A DNA stretch of 64,000 nt from Clostridium grantii DSM 8605 (GTDB lineage: Bacteria; Bacillota; Clostridia; Clostridiales; Clostridiaceae): NCBI RefSeq assembly GCF_900129965.1, contig NZ_FQXM01000022.1, positions 1 through 64,000 of the forward strand, in the 5' to 3' direction. Both the position numbers and the translations under genes were made by a program. Below the pieces are notes generated by a model. It did no database searches, was not told the origin of the DNA, and saw only the letters and a list, made by a program, of their open reading frames with translations. Position 1 is the stretch's first letter. Each line of letters begins with the position of its first letter. Shown piece after piece: positions 53,717-62,004 of this stretch.

Positions 53717-53766
53717 AGTGTAAAATAAAGTAAGGATTAGTAAAGATTATTACTTTATTTTACACT
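53717..53766. repeat. Perfect 17-base inverted repeat
   Basis: AGTGTAAAATAAAGTAA and TTACTTTATTTTACACT enclose a 16-base loop, between the dehydrogenase terminator and the branching enzyme. It could be a second hairpin, an operator or a small mobile remnant. Confidence 0.85.
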
Positions 53767-53832
53767 TCTTGTAATTCTACAAAATTATTTTATCAGAGAA
53801 ATAATTAAAATATAATAGGAAGCAGGTGTTGT

Positions 53833-55875
53833 ATGCAAAATCAAAATCCATCATCATTTGAAATACATTGTTTTCATGAAGGAACCAACTATAATAGCCA
53901 TAAGTTCTTAGGGGCTCATATTATAAAAGTAAATGAACAAGAAGGTACTAGTTTTTCGGTTTGGGCTCCCAATGCAGAAAAAATATGTGTGGTGGGCAGT
54001 TTTAATAATTGGGATGGTGGAGATTTTAGTATGATTAAAATAAAAGATTCAGGAATATGGAATCTTTTTATCCCAGGAGTAAAAGAAGGGGAATGCTATA
54101 TGTATGAAGTATTCTCAAAGAATGAAAAAAAATCTATATTAAAGGCCGATCCTTATGCTTTTAGTTCTCAATTAAGGCCTAAAAATGGTTCTGTCATAGT
54201 AGATAACAAAGGCTATGAATGGAATGATGATAAATGGATTGAATATAGAGAAAACACTAATGTTCAAAATGGACCTATTAATGTTTATGAAGTTCACTTA
54301 GGTTCATGGAAAACCCATGAAGAAGACATTGATAATGAAAGTGTAACTAAAATAGAAGATGAAGAATTATCAAATATAGAAGAGACAAATCATTATTATA
54401 CATATAGAGAAATGGCTGAAACTTTACCACAATATGTAGCGAAGATGGGATATACTCATGTGGAACTATTACCAATAATGGAACATCCACTTGATGATTC
54501 TTGGGGATACCAAACGACTGGATATTTTTCAGTTACACCAAGGTATGGTTCTCCAAAAGATTTTAAGTATTTTGTGGATAAATGTCATCAGGTTGGTATA
54601 GGGGTTATTTTAGATTGGGCACCAAGTCATTTTTGCAAAGATTCTCATGGCTTATATAAATTCGATGGAACTTTTTTATTTGAGAATGATGACCCATTAA
54701 TTAGAGAGAATTATGATTGGGGAACAGCAAATTTTGATTTTGATAAACCAGAAGTACATAGTTTTTTGATTTCTAATGCAATTTATTGGTTTGAAAATTT
54801 TCATATTGATGGTCTTAGAGTTGATGCTGTAGCTAACATGCTTTATCTTGATTATGGCAAAAAATCTGATATGAATATAAGAAATAAGTATGGTGGGAAT
54901 GAAAATATAGAAGCAGTAAATTTTCTTAAAAAATTAAATGAGGCTATTTTTAAATACGTAAAAAATCCTTTGGTTATCGCTGAAGATTCTAGTACTTGGC
55001 CAGGATTAACTTCACCTACTTATGTAGGAGGAATAGGCTTTAATTATAAATGGAATATGGGTTGGATGAATGATATGTTGAATTATATGCAAACAGACCC
55101 TATTTATAAAAAATGGAATCATGAGAAAATTACTTTTTCGCTTTTATATGCTTTTTCCGAAAATTTTATGTTGCCCTTGTCACATGATGAGGTTGTTCAT
55201 GGCAAAAAATCTCTTTTAGATAAAATGCCAGGAGATTATTGGCAAAAATTTGCTAATTTAAGATTGTTCTATGGTTATATGATGGCTCATCCAGGTAAAA
55301 AAGTTCTTTTTATGGGTGGAGAATTTGGTCAATTTATTGAATGGAATTTTAAACATCAGTTAGATTGGTTACTTCTTTTATATGAACCACATAAAATGTT
55401 ACAAGATTATGTTAAAAGTTTAAATATGCTTTATAAAAAAGAAAAAGCTTTTTGGGAAAAGGACCATACTTATGATGGATTTGAATGGATAGATCATTCT
55501 AATTATGAAAAAAGTATAATTTCTTTTATGCGAAAGGGTAAAAAAAGGAATGAATATTTAATCTTTGTGTGTAATTTTACGCCTATGGTATATTATGATT
55601 ATAAAGTAGGGGTTCCAGAATATACAGAGTATGAAGAGATTTTTAATAGTGATGCATCTTGCTATAATGGATCAGGTCAATTAAACAACGAAATATTAAA
55701 AGCAAGTAAAAAGAATTGGAATAATCAAAAATATAGTATATCAATGAAAATCCCTCCTTTAGCTATATCTATTTTAAAAGCTAAAAGAAACACTTTAATT
55801 GAAAAATATTTACCCGGTGAGCGTATGCCGTTAAAATTGAGAAGTGAATATAAAGGAATAATAAAGAATGAATAA
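53833..55875 (+). CDS. glgB: 1,4-alpha-glucan branching enzyme
   Basis: A GH13 branching enzyme of 680 residues that makes alpha-1,6 branches in glycogen. A CBM48 domain (about 25-125, FSVWAPNAEKICVVGSFNNWDG) precedes the barrel with the catalytic triad D331 (GLRVDAV), E384 (VIAEDSS) and D452 (LSHDEVVHG). MGGEFGQFIEWN and the C-terminal beta domain follow. No glgA, glgC, glgD or glgP lies nearby, so it is an isolated copy. An acidic insertion of about 25 residues (DIDNESVTKIEDEELSNIEE) sits before the barrel. Confidence 0.94.
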   Translation: MQNQNPSSFEIHCFHEGTNYNSHKFLGAHIIKVNEQEGTSFSVWAPNAEKICVVGSFNNWDGGDFSMIKIKDSGIWNLFIPGVKEGECYMYEVFSKNEKKSILKADPYAFSSQLRPKNGSVIVDNKGYEWNDDKWIEYRENTNVQNGPINVYEVHLGSWKTHEEDIDNESVTKIEDEELSNIEETNHYYTYREMAETLPQYVAKMGYTHVELLPIMEHPLDDSWGYQTTGYFSVTPRYGSPKDFKYFVDKCHQVGIGVILDWAPSHFCKDSHGLYKFDGTFLFENDDPLIRENYDWGTANFDFDKPEVHSFLISNAIYWFENFHIDGLRVDAVANMLYLDYGKKSDMNIRNKYGGNENIEAVNFLKKLNEAIFKYVKNPLVIAEDSSTWPGLTSPTYVGGIGFNYKWNMGWMNDMLNYMQTDPIYKKWNHEKITFSLLYAFSENFMLPLSHDEVVHGKKSLLDKMPGDYWQKFANLRLFYGYMMAHPGKKVLFMGGEFGQFIEWNFKHQLDWLLLLYEPHKMLQDYVKSLNMLYKKEKAFWEKDHTYDGFEWIDHSNYEKSIISFMRKGKKRNEYLIFVCNFTPMVYYDYKVGVPEYTEYEEIFNSDASCYNGSGQLNNEILKASKKNWNNQKYSISMKIPPLAISILKAKRNTLIEKYLPGERMPLKLRSEYKGIIKNE

Positions 55876-55877
55876 AT

Positions 55878-55908
55878 AAAAAACACATGAATAATGTGTT
55901 TTTTATTT
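55878..55908. terminator. Terminator, glgB / DUF4250 gene
   Basis: AAAAAACACAT / ATGTGTTTTTT, usable from both sides. Confidence 0.9.
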
Positions 55909-55916
55909 ATTCTTGG

Positions 55917-56111
55917 CTAAAATGCTTTAAATTGGTTTGAAGAAGATTCATATAAATATTCTATTTCTTTAAGTTTTAATTCTAGTTTTTCTTTGGGGAT
56001 GTTTAAGTCATAACACAGATTATCAAGAGAACTATAAGAATCTCTTAATTTCATATTTAACATACTTAAAAGTATATATGCATCCATATTTAAAAATTCA
56101 TTACCTTCCAT
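55917..56111 (-). CDS. DUF4250 family protein
   Basis: A 64-residue protein matching the DUF4250 pattern: MDAYILLSMLNMKLRDSYSS, then DNLCYDLNIPKEKLELKLKE and a YLYESSSNQF end. The family is common in Clostridia and has no known function; the middle looks like a small helical, possibly helix-turn-helix, fold. The ATG at 56111 follows AGAGG; an internal ATG (56087) would give the shorter family start. Confidence 0.8.
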   Translation of the reverse strand: MEGNEFLNMDAYILLSMLNMKLRDSYSSLDNLCYDLNIPKEKLELKLKEIEYLYESSSNQFKAF

Positions 56112-56191
56112 AAGAAACCTCTTTTCTATGATTTAATATTATTTTTTAATTTGCTTATATGATATTTTTTAATCTTTAAGCTATCATAGGC

Positions 56192-57184
56192 TTAATAGGT
56201 AATTGTACAATATTGTATATCTCCATAAAGTTCAATAAAACTTTTCTTTATATTAATAAATTCCTCTATATCATTGAGATATTCATATAAAGAAGATCTA
56301 CCCTCAAATTCTTCTCTTGAAGTAGGTAGTGGAGAATCTTTTAAAACTTCTTTTAATAAAGACAATTCTAATAATAAATCTTCTCCATTATTGCATTCAT
56401 GAAATTCATCAGCTAACTTATAAGTGAATTTGCTTAACAACTCAGATTCATAGGACGATATAAACTCTGGTTGCAAGCGTTTTTGCATATATACCAATGT
56501 ATAATATTGATTTTTGCGCATTTCAAAATACTCTACAAAATAATTGTTTTCTTTGAAATAATAGCTATTTAGGTGCTGATATGATTTTTGCTTACCTAAT
56601 TTTAATATTTCTTTTATATCATCTAAAGATATGGGATTGCTATTAATTTCGCATATATTTTTCAAGTTAGCTCCCATTTCACGCAATAATGAGCGTAGTT
56701 CATTTTCAAGTTTTAGTTGTAAAGCTCTTATGTCTTCTTCAATATTAGGCATGTGAAGATTAAAGATCAAAGCTATTAAAATTCCTATAAGCATTAAAAG
56801 AATTTCATTAATTAAAGCTGTTGGGGTTATTTTACTTAAAGTAAATAAATGAGTGACGAGAACTGTGTTAACAACTAGTCCAACAGTTGCATTTAAGTAA
56901 AAAACTATACTAACATAAAGCAATAAAAAAATACCAAAACTAATTAATGAAAAGTTCAATAAAGTAAATAAAATTGAAGATAAAGATAAAGCGATTAAAG
57001 CTGTATAAATTCTTTTAAAAGCAATGGTAGGGGAATGACGCTTGGTATCTAACATGCTTAGTATTGCAATAGTTCCAGCAGATAAATCGTATTGTAAATT
57101 CAATAATCTAGCAATTACTATAGATAAAACTACACCTAAAGTTATTTTGATTGCTCGATAAAAATTAAGTTTTATAAAGCTCAC
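56192..57184 (-). CDS. Aromatic-acid exporter family membrane protein (FUSC/ArAE-like)
   Basis: A 330-residue protein with about six membrane helices in its first 145 residues (SAGTIAILSMLDTKRHSPTI near residue 35 is typical) and a long cytoplasmic helical C-terminal domain. This is the layout of the aromatic acid exporter family 1 (DUF939), relatives of FUSC proteins. The substrate is unknown. The start behind AGAGGTG (57185-57191) is clear. Confidence 0.82.
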   Translation of the reverse strand: MSFIKLNFYRAIKITLGVVLSIVIARLLNLQYDLSAGTIAILSMLDTKRHSPTIAFKRIYTALIALSLSSILFTLLNFSLISFGIFLLLYVSIVFYLNATVGLVVNTVLVTHLFTLSKITPTALINEILLMLIGILIALIFNLHMPNIEEDIRALQLKLENELRSLLREMGANLKNICEINSNPISLDDIKEILKLGKQKSYQHLNSYYFKENNYFVEYFEMRKNQYYTLVYMQKRLQPEFISSYESELLSKFTYKLADEFHECNNGEDLLLELSLLKEVLKDSPLPTSREEFEGRSSLYEYLNDIEEFINIKKSFIELYGDIQYCTITY

Positions 57185-57401
57185 CTCTTTTAATATTTAA
57201 GTAGTTTTTATGTTATAGATTATAATACCATAAGAAATCATTTTCAGTAAAGAAATAATAAATATTCTATATATAAAACATATAAAGGTGAAAAATAAAA
57301 TGGTAAATTTAATGATATTAAAAAAACAATCAAAATACTTCAAAAAATCCTTGAAAAGTGTTATAATAAATATAGAAATCCAAGTTTAAGGAGGAATACA
57401 A

Positions 57402-58409
57402 ATGAAAAAAACTATTAGTATAATTTTGGGGATTTTTTTAGCTTGTAGTTTGAGTTTATCAGCATTTGCTGAGGGGGAAGCTACTTTAATAAATTCAGCA
57501 GGAATAACTCCAGATAGCTTTTTATATCCAGTAGATGAATTTATTGAGGATATAGCATTAATGCTTGCAAATGAAGATGAAGAAAAAGTGCAATTATTAA
57601 CAGAAATTGCGGAGGAAAGACTTGGTGAAAGTGAAGTAATGGCAGGCGAAGGAAAAGAAGATTTTGCTGAAGAAGCTTTGGCAAGTTATGATGAGAGTTT
57701 AAATAAAGCAACAGAAATAATAGAAGAAATCATAAATAATTCAGAATTAAATGAATTAGATATTAACGATACTGCAGAAGAAAGTCAAGAACAAGATGCT
57801 ATAAATGAAGAATATATCCATGGTTTGAAAAACATAATAGATGAAAGTAGAGACGAAACCATTGAAGTTTTGGAGAATATAAGTGAAAAAACTAGTGAGG
57901 AAGGAAAAGAAAAATTAGAATTGGTTATACAAATGCAAAAAGAAAAAAAAGAAGCAGTAAAGAATATGGTAGAAAAAAGACATGAATTGAATGCTAAGAA
58001 AAAAGAATTAAATTCAGCAAAAGCACAGTTAATTAAAGAAAGCAAAAAAGGTGATGAAGAATCTGTTATAAAAGTTCAAGAGGAATATGATTTAAAATTA
58101 GTAAATTACAATAATTCTAAAACAGAATTAAATGCAGCTAAAGAATATAAACAAGCTATTAATGAAGAATATTCAAATAATAATATTGAGAAACTAGAAG
58201 AAACAGAAACTAATGCATTAAATGAAAATGATGATAAGGTAGAATTAAAGAAGGAAGATTTAATTAAAAAAGAACAAGTAAAAGAAAAAGTTGAAGTTAA
58301 AAAAGAAGAAGTGAAAGAAAAAGTTGAAACTAAAAAGGAAGAAGTAAAGGAAAAAGTTGAAATTAAAAAAGAAGAAACAAAAGAAAATAAGGGGAACTCA
58401 AAAAAATAA
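57402..58409 (+). CDS. Exported DUF5667-like protein with Lys/Glu repeats
   Basis: A 335-residue secreted or surface protein. A signal peptide ends at SAFAEG (about residue 25). The segment GITPDSFLYPVDEFIEDIAL and the helical region to about 120 match the DUF5667 pattern. A long coiled coil follows. The C-terminus has about four tandem units of the type VKEKVEVKKEE, probably an extended charged helix. Its function is unknown. The ATG follows AAGGAGG; a terminator follows. Confidence 0.8.
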   Translation: MKKTISIILGIFLACSLSLSAFAEGEATLINSAGITPDSFLYPVDEFIEDIALMLANEDEEKVQLLTEIAEERLGESEVMAGEGKEDFAEEALASYDESLNKATEIIEEIINNSELNELDINDTAEESQEQDAINEEYIHGLKNIIDESRDETIEVLENISEKTSEEGKEKLELVIQMQKEKKEAVKNMVEKRHELNAKKKELNSAKAQLIKESKKGDEESVIKVQEEYDLKLVNYNNSKTELNAAKEYKQAINEEYSNNNIEKLEETETNALNENDDKVELKKEDLIKKEQVKEKVEVKKEEVKEKVETKKEEVKEKVEIKKEETKENKGNSKK

Positions 58410-58490
58410 ACTAGATAAAAGATAATATCTATAATTTGATTAGTTAATATAAAAAAATTAATAAAAATTAAATACAAATAAAAAACAGGG

Positions 58491-58522
58491 AGATAAATAA
58501 AAAATCTATTTATCTTCTTTTT
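58491..58522 (+). terminator. Terminator after the DUF5667-like gene
   Basis: AGATAAATA / TATTTATCT with a seven-base loop and a long T-run. Confidence 0.88.
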
Positions 58523-58537
58523 TTAATTTTATAAATA

Positions 58538-58583
58538 TTGACAAAAAACAATATGCAGGATATAATAATGATATTCATTATCA
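58538..58583 (+). promoter_or_regulatory. Consensus promoter with a Fur box
   Basis: TTGACA (58538) and TATAAT (58561) are 17 bases apart. TGATATTCATTATCA at 58569-58583 is a nearly ideal 7-1-7 Fur site just after the -10. The DUF2325 gene should be derepressed under iron limitation. Confidence 0.88.
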
Positions 58584-58631
58584 GTTACATATAAAAATTA
58601 TTATTTTATCATTAGAAGAGGAGTTGCTAAA

Positions 58632-58916
58632 ATGAGTTTGCTTGTTGTAGGTGGAGATAGATTAGGTAAAATTAGAGAAAACTTAAAAGAACGTGGATTT
58701 GATAAAATAATGCATGTTACGGGAAGAAAAAAAAGTGAAAAATTATATACAATACCAGAAAACACTGATATGGTTTTAGTGCTAACAGATTTTGTGAATC
58801 ATCAAATGTATAAGGCTATAAAGAAACAAGTGAAATCAGCAGAAACTAAAATATTATATTCAAAACGCTCATGGATTTATATAGATGAAACACTGAATTC
58901 AATGAAAAATCTATAA
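58632..58916 (+). CDS. DUF2325 family protein, probably Fur-regulated
   Basis: A 94-residue protein of the DUF2325 family: SLLVVGGDRLGKIRENLKER, HVTGRKKS and TDMVLVLTDFVNHQMYKAIK are typical. The fold is a small Rossmann-like alpha/beta unit. The function of the family is unknown. The ATG follows AGAGGAG. The strong promoter with a Fur box ties it to the iron response, together with the iron importer at 34210-37719. Confidence 0.85.
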   Translation: MSLLVVGGDRLGKIRENLKERGFDKIMHVTGRKKSEKLYTIPENTDMVLVLTDFVNHQMYKAIKKQVKSAETKILYSKRSWIYIDETLNSMKNL

Positions 58917-58950
58917 GAAATAGGTAACGATATATTATCTATAGCATAGC

Positions 58951-58975
58951 AGGTTATTATATGATATAATAACCT
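58951..58975 (+). promoter_or_regulatory. Inverted repeat over the folE promoter
   Basis: AGGTTATTAT / ATAATAACCT forms perfect 10-base arms around ATGAT, and the -10 box TATAAT (58965-58970) lies within it. It could be a repressor operator in front of the preQ1 riboswitch. Confidence 0.6.
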
Positions 58976-58986
58976 CGAAATGAATA

Positions 58987-59026
58987 AGACAGTTCTAAAC
59001 CATCCTGTCTATAAACAAAACTAGGA
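58987..59026 (+). ncRNA. preQ1-I riboswitch
   Basis: AGACAG and CTGTCT form P1 around the loop TTCTAAACCATC, and the A-rich tail ATAAACAAAACTAGGA follows. This is the small class I preQ1 pseudoknot, in which the GG of the tail pairs with CC of the loop. A terminator follows. Its target, folE, makes the first intermediate of queuosine synthesis, which fits. Confidence 0.88.
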
Positions 59027-59031
59027 CATAT

Positions 59032-59061
59032 ACTTTAGAATGTACGTCTAAAGTGTTTTTT
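59032..59061 (+). terminator. preQ1 riboswitch terminator
   Basis: ACTTTAGA / TCTAAAGT with a seven-base loop and GTTTTTT behind it. It should form when preQ1 is bound. Confidence 0.85.
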
Positions 59062-59186
59062 GTTTAAGGCTATTTATGCCTTTTTTTCTTCTAGTTTCAA
59101 AGGATATATAAATAAAAAAAATTTATGGCTTATTTTAATATAAATATGAGGCAGTGAAGTGATAAAAAACTTAGATTAGCATTACT

Positions 59187-59978
59187 ATGGATTATAAATT
59201 ATACTATAATCAAATAGAAAGTAAAATGAATAAATATAATTTTAAATTGTTAAACAAAAATGATGTGGTTAAATTTGTGATTGATCCTGTAACAGTGGTA
59301 GATCTTATGAAAGAACATAAATTGAATAATATAAAGTTACAATTACAACTTCACAAAATAATCTGGGGTCATGAAGAAAGAGGGGTTAATGTGATTAATA
59401 AAGAAAAGATAGAATACCATATAAGAGAAATATTATTAGCATTAGGGGAAAATCCTGATAGAGAGGGATTAAAGAAAACACCTGAGAGATATGCGAAAAT
59501 GTGTGAAGAAATATTCGAAGGTATAAACTATACAAATGATGAAATTGCAGATATGTTTAATGTGACTTTTGAAGAAGAAGATTATTATAACGAAAAATCA
59601 AATGATTTTGTTTTAATGAAGGATATAGAAATTTTCTCTCAGTGTGAACATCATTTAGCATTGATGTATAACATGAAGGTAGCTGTAGCTTATATACCTA
59701 AAGAAAAGATTATTGGATTAAGCAAGATTGCTAGAATAGCTGATATGGTAGCAAAAAGACTTCAACTTCAAGAAAGAATAGGCAGTGATATAGCTGAAAT
59801 AATGCAAAAAATAGCACAAACTGAAAATGTAGCTGTGATTATACAAGGGGAGCATGCTTGTATGACTACAAGAGGAATAAAAAAACCAGGAACTAAAACT
59901 ATAACTACAAATTTTAATGGAAAGTTTGAATCTGATGAAAAATTAGCTAGTCGACTATTAAATTTATATAATGCTTAA
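59187..59978 (+). CDS. folE: GTP cyclohydrolase I
   Basis: Converts GTP to 7,8-dihydroneopterin triphosphate for folate and queuosine. The core begins KIEYHIREILLALGENPDREG and has EIFSQCEHHLALMYN (zinc cysteine and histidines), SKIARIADMVAKRLQ and GEHACMTTRGIKKPG. The frame is open from ATG 59187 (263 residues), but that ATG lacks a ribosome binding site. GTG at 59391 lies five bases after AAAGAGGGG and would give 195 residues, the usual length. The 68-residue extension is therefore doubtful. The preQ1 riboswitch controls it; queC, queD and queE are not in the window. Confidence 0.9.
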   Translation: MDYKLYYNQIESKMNKYNFKLLNKNDVVKFVIDPVTVVDLMKEHKLNNIKLQLQLHKIIWGHEERGVNVINKEKIEYHIREILLALGENPDREGLKKTPERYAKMCEEIFEGINYTNDEIADMFNVTFEEEDYYNEKSNDFVLMKDIEIFSQCEHHLALMYNMKVAVAYIPKEKIIGLSKIARIADMVAKRLQLQERIGSDIAEIMQKIAQTENVAVIIQGEHACMTTRGIKKPGTKTITTNFNGKFESDEKLASRLLNLYNA

Positions 59979-60047
59979 TGAAAGGTTTTACAATGTAAAT
60001 TAATATATAAATGATATAAGAAGTTTGAAGAAAAATTTTTACATAAA

Positions 60048-60099
60048 AAAATACACTTCGGTTATTGAATATATATCAATGATTGAAGTGTATTTTTAT
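60048..60099 (+). terminator. Terminator after folE
   Basis: AAATACACTTC / GAAGTGTATTT, with further pairing TTATTGA / TCAATGA inside and a T-rich tail. Confidence 0.85.
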
Positions 60100-60189
60100 T
60101 GATTTATCAATAAAAATGTTGAAAAAATGCGAAATTAATGATATAGTCATATTATAAGAATAAAGTGATTTTATGGAAGGGTGATAGAT

Positions 60190-60834
60190 ATGGATAATAG
60201 AATTGCAGTATTTTTAAATGATAAAGATGAAACTACATCTCTTACTGAAGAAGGTATTATAAAAATATATTTTAAAGAAAAGACAAAATGGCAAATTTAT
60301 AAAGAAAGTTCATTTAGTATGGATAAATGTAATGGAATAAAATCGGTTAGGGAAAGTTTATTTAATTTAATTGGAATTTTAGAAGAGTGCAGAATTTTTG
60401 TAGCAAGTGAGATCATTGGAGTGGCATACAATATTTTAGATTCAAGGGGATTTGATTTGTGGGAAATAGATGGAGTACCGGAAGATTTTTTGGATTACGT
60501 TTTAGAAGAAAGTTTAAAGGAAAAATTAATTAATGAAGAACAAGAAAAATCTCAGCAATTATTACAGGCAGAGGTGATAGATAAACCTATTGAAACAGAT
60601 AAAAAAGGATGTTTCTATTTGAATTTAAAAAACTTGCAGGAAACTAAAAGTGGAGTTTCTTCTAAACAAGCTTTATTACCCTTTTTAACAAATTATACTT
60701 TTAGCGAATTAGAACTTCTATGTAGCCACGTACCACCTTGGATAGAGAATTTTGTTAAAGAATTCCATTTTAATTTAGATGTAGTAAAGATTAAAAGTAA
60801 TGAGTATAAAGTTGTTATTTATACAAAGGGGTAG
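60190..60834 (+). CDS. AnfO-like (iron-only nitrogenase accessory family) protein
   Basis: A 214-residue protein resembling AnfO: the start NRIAVFLNDKDETTSLTEEG, the middle ILEECRIFVASEIIGVAYNI and GFDLWEIDGVPEDFLDYVLE follow that family's pattern. AnfO is known from iron-only nitrogenase clusters, but members occur in anaerobes without nitrogenase. No nif/anf gene is in the window. The ATG at 60190 follows AAGGGTGAT; the GTG at 60181 is within the site. It is 32 bases upstream of the repeat protein, a likely operon partner. Confidence 0.75.
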   Translation: MDNRIAVFLNDKDETTSLTEEGIIKIYFKEKTKWQIYKESSFSMDKCNGIKSVRESLFNLIGILEECRIFVASEIIGVAYNILDSRGFDLWEIDGVPEDFLDYVLEESLKEKLINEEQEKSQQLLQAEVIDKPIETDKKGCFYLNLKNLQETKSGVSSKQALLPFLTNYTFSELELLCSHVPPWIENFVKEFHFNLDVVKIKSNEYKVVIYTKG

Positions 60835-60866
60835 ATGAATTAATATTATAAATAAGGAGTTGGTTT

Positions 60867-61823
60867 ATTATTAATATATTTAAAACAAAGTATGGAAATT
60901 TGAAGGGTATATCCGATATAGAATTTTTTGATGATGAGTCTATTAAATGCTGTACTTTAAATAAAAAGAATGAAATAGACACTTCCTATGGTAAGTTAGT
61001 TCCACAATATGATGAAAGTGCAGAAAGACATAAATTTATTAATTCAATATCTTTTTATAATAATGGAAATATAAAAAGTATTGCACTTCAAAATCAAATT
61101 TCTATTAAAACCTTAAGTGGGGTATTTAAAGCTGAATATTTGACTTTTTATGAAGATGGAAGTTTAAAAAAAATATTTCCGCTAAATGGGAAATTGAGCG
61201 GATATTGGACAGAAGAAAATGAATACTCTTTGGCAGAAAACATGGATATACAGCTTTCTATTGGAAAATATACTTTTAAGCTTATTAATATTAATTTTTA
61301 TCCTAGTAATGCTGTAAAGAGTATTACCTTGTGGCCTAAGGAAAGTGTTTTAATAGAAACCCCTTTAGGTAAAATTAATACAAGAATAGGAGTTTCTTTT
61401 TATGAAAATGGTAAAATAGCTTCTATAGAGCCCAGTGATCCTGTGACAGTTGAAACTAAAATAGGAAAATTAAAGGCTTATGATAGTATAGCTTTAGGAA
61501 TTCATGGTGAAAACAATTCTTTGAAATTTTCAGAAAATAGACAGGTTTTAGCTTTAACAACAATATCTAATAGAATAGAAATTGAAGATAAATATGGTAA
61601 TAATAAATCATATGAACCTAGTTATAGACAAAGTATGTGTAGTGATAATGAAAAGGAAATTGTTCCATTAAAAATTGAATTTACAAATTATAGTGTAATT
61701 TTTAATTCAAATAGTGATGATGAATTTAATCTTGATGAATGTAAATTTAATATTACTCAATTAGAAGTAGATTATAGTAAAATAAGAATAGGGTGTACGG
61801 GTTGTAGTGGATGCTCCCATTAA
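60867..61823 (+). CDS. YwqK/MORN-like repeat protein with C-terminal CxxCxxC, probable ATT start
   Basis: About 318 residues made of repeated beta units (SFYNNGNIKSI, TFYEDGSLKKIF, NFYPSNAVKSI, SFYENGKIASI), each preceded by a TxxGKL-type strand. The protein ends GCTGCSGCSH, a likely metal or cluster site. The first ordinary start is TTG 60900, without a ribosome binding site. AAGGAG (60854-60859) lies seven bases from ATT 60867, which begins xINIFKTKYGNLKGI and completes the first repeat. An ATT start (60867 or 60870) is therefore likely. Function unknown. It follows the AnfO-like gene. Confidence 0.78.
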   Translation: MINIFKTKYGNLKGISDIEFFDDESIKCCTLNKKNEIDTSYGKLVPQYDESAERHKFINSISFYNNGNIKSIALQNQISIKTLSGVFKAEYLTFYEDGSLKKIFPLNGKLSGYWTEENEYSLAENMDIQLSIGKYTFKLININFYPSNAVKSITLWPKESVLIETPLGKINTRIGVSFYENGKIASIEPSDPVTVETKIGKLKAYDSIALGIHGENNSLKFSENRQVLALTTISNRIEIEDKYGNNKSYEPSYRQSMCSDNEKEIVPLKIEFTNYSVIFNSNSDDEFNLDECKFNITQLEVDYSKIRIGCTGCSGCSH

Positions 61824-61838
61824 GTATGAACTAAGGTA

Positions 61839-61879
61839 AAAAAAGATGCAATGGATATATAATTCATTGCATCTTTTTA
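61839..61879 (+). terminator. Terminator after the repeat protein
   Basis: AAAAGATGCAATG / CATTGCATCTTTT, T-run present. Confidence 0.93.
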
Positions 61880-61961
61880 TTATATAAAGATACTTTTTTT
61901 AGTATAAATAATTGATGATTTTTACAGAAAATGATATAGCATTTATAGGTGCATATACACG

Positions 61962-61973
61962 AGTATATATACT
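61962..61973. promoter_or_regulatory. Palindrome upstream of nadA
   Basis: AGTATATATACT is a perfect 12-base palindrome 32 bases before the nadA start. It could be an operator of a NAD-pathway repressor. In such AT-rich DNA chance is also possible. Confidence 0.3.
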
Positions 61974-62004
61974 AAAGCTGCAAAAATTAGTGGAGGATTA
62001 TTTC

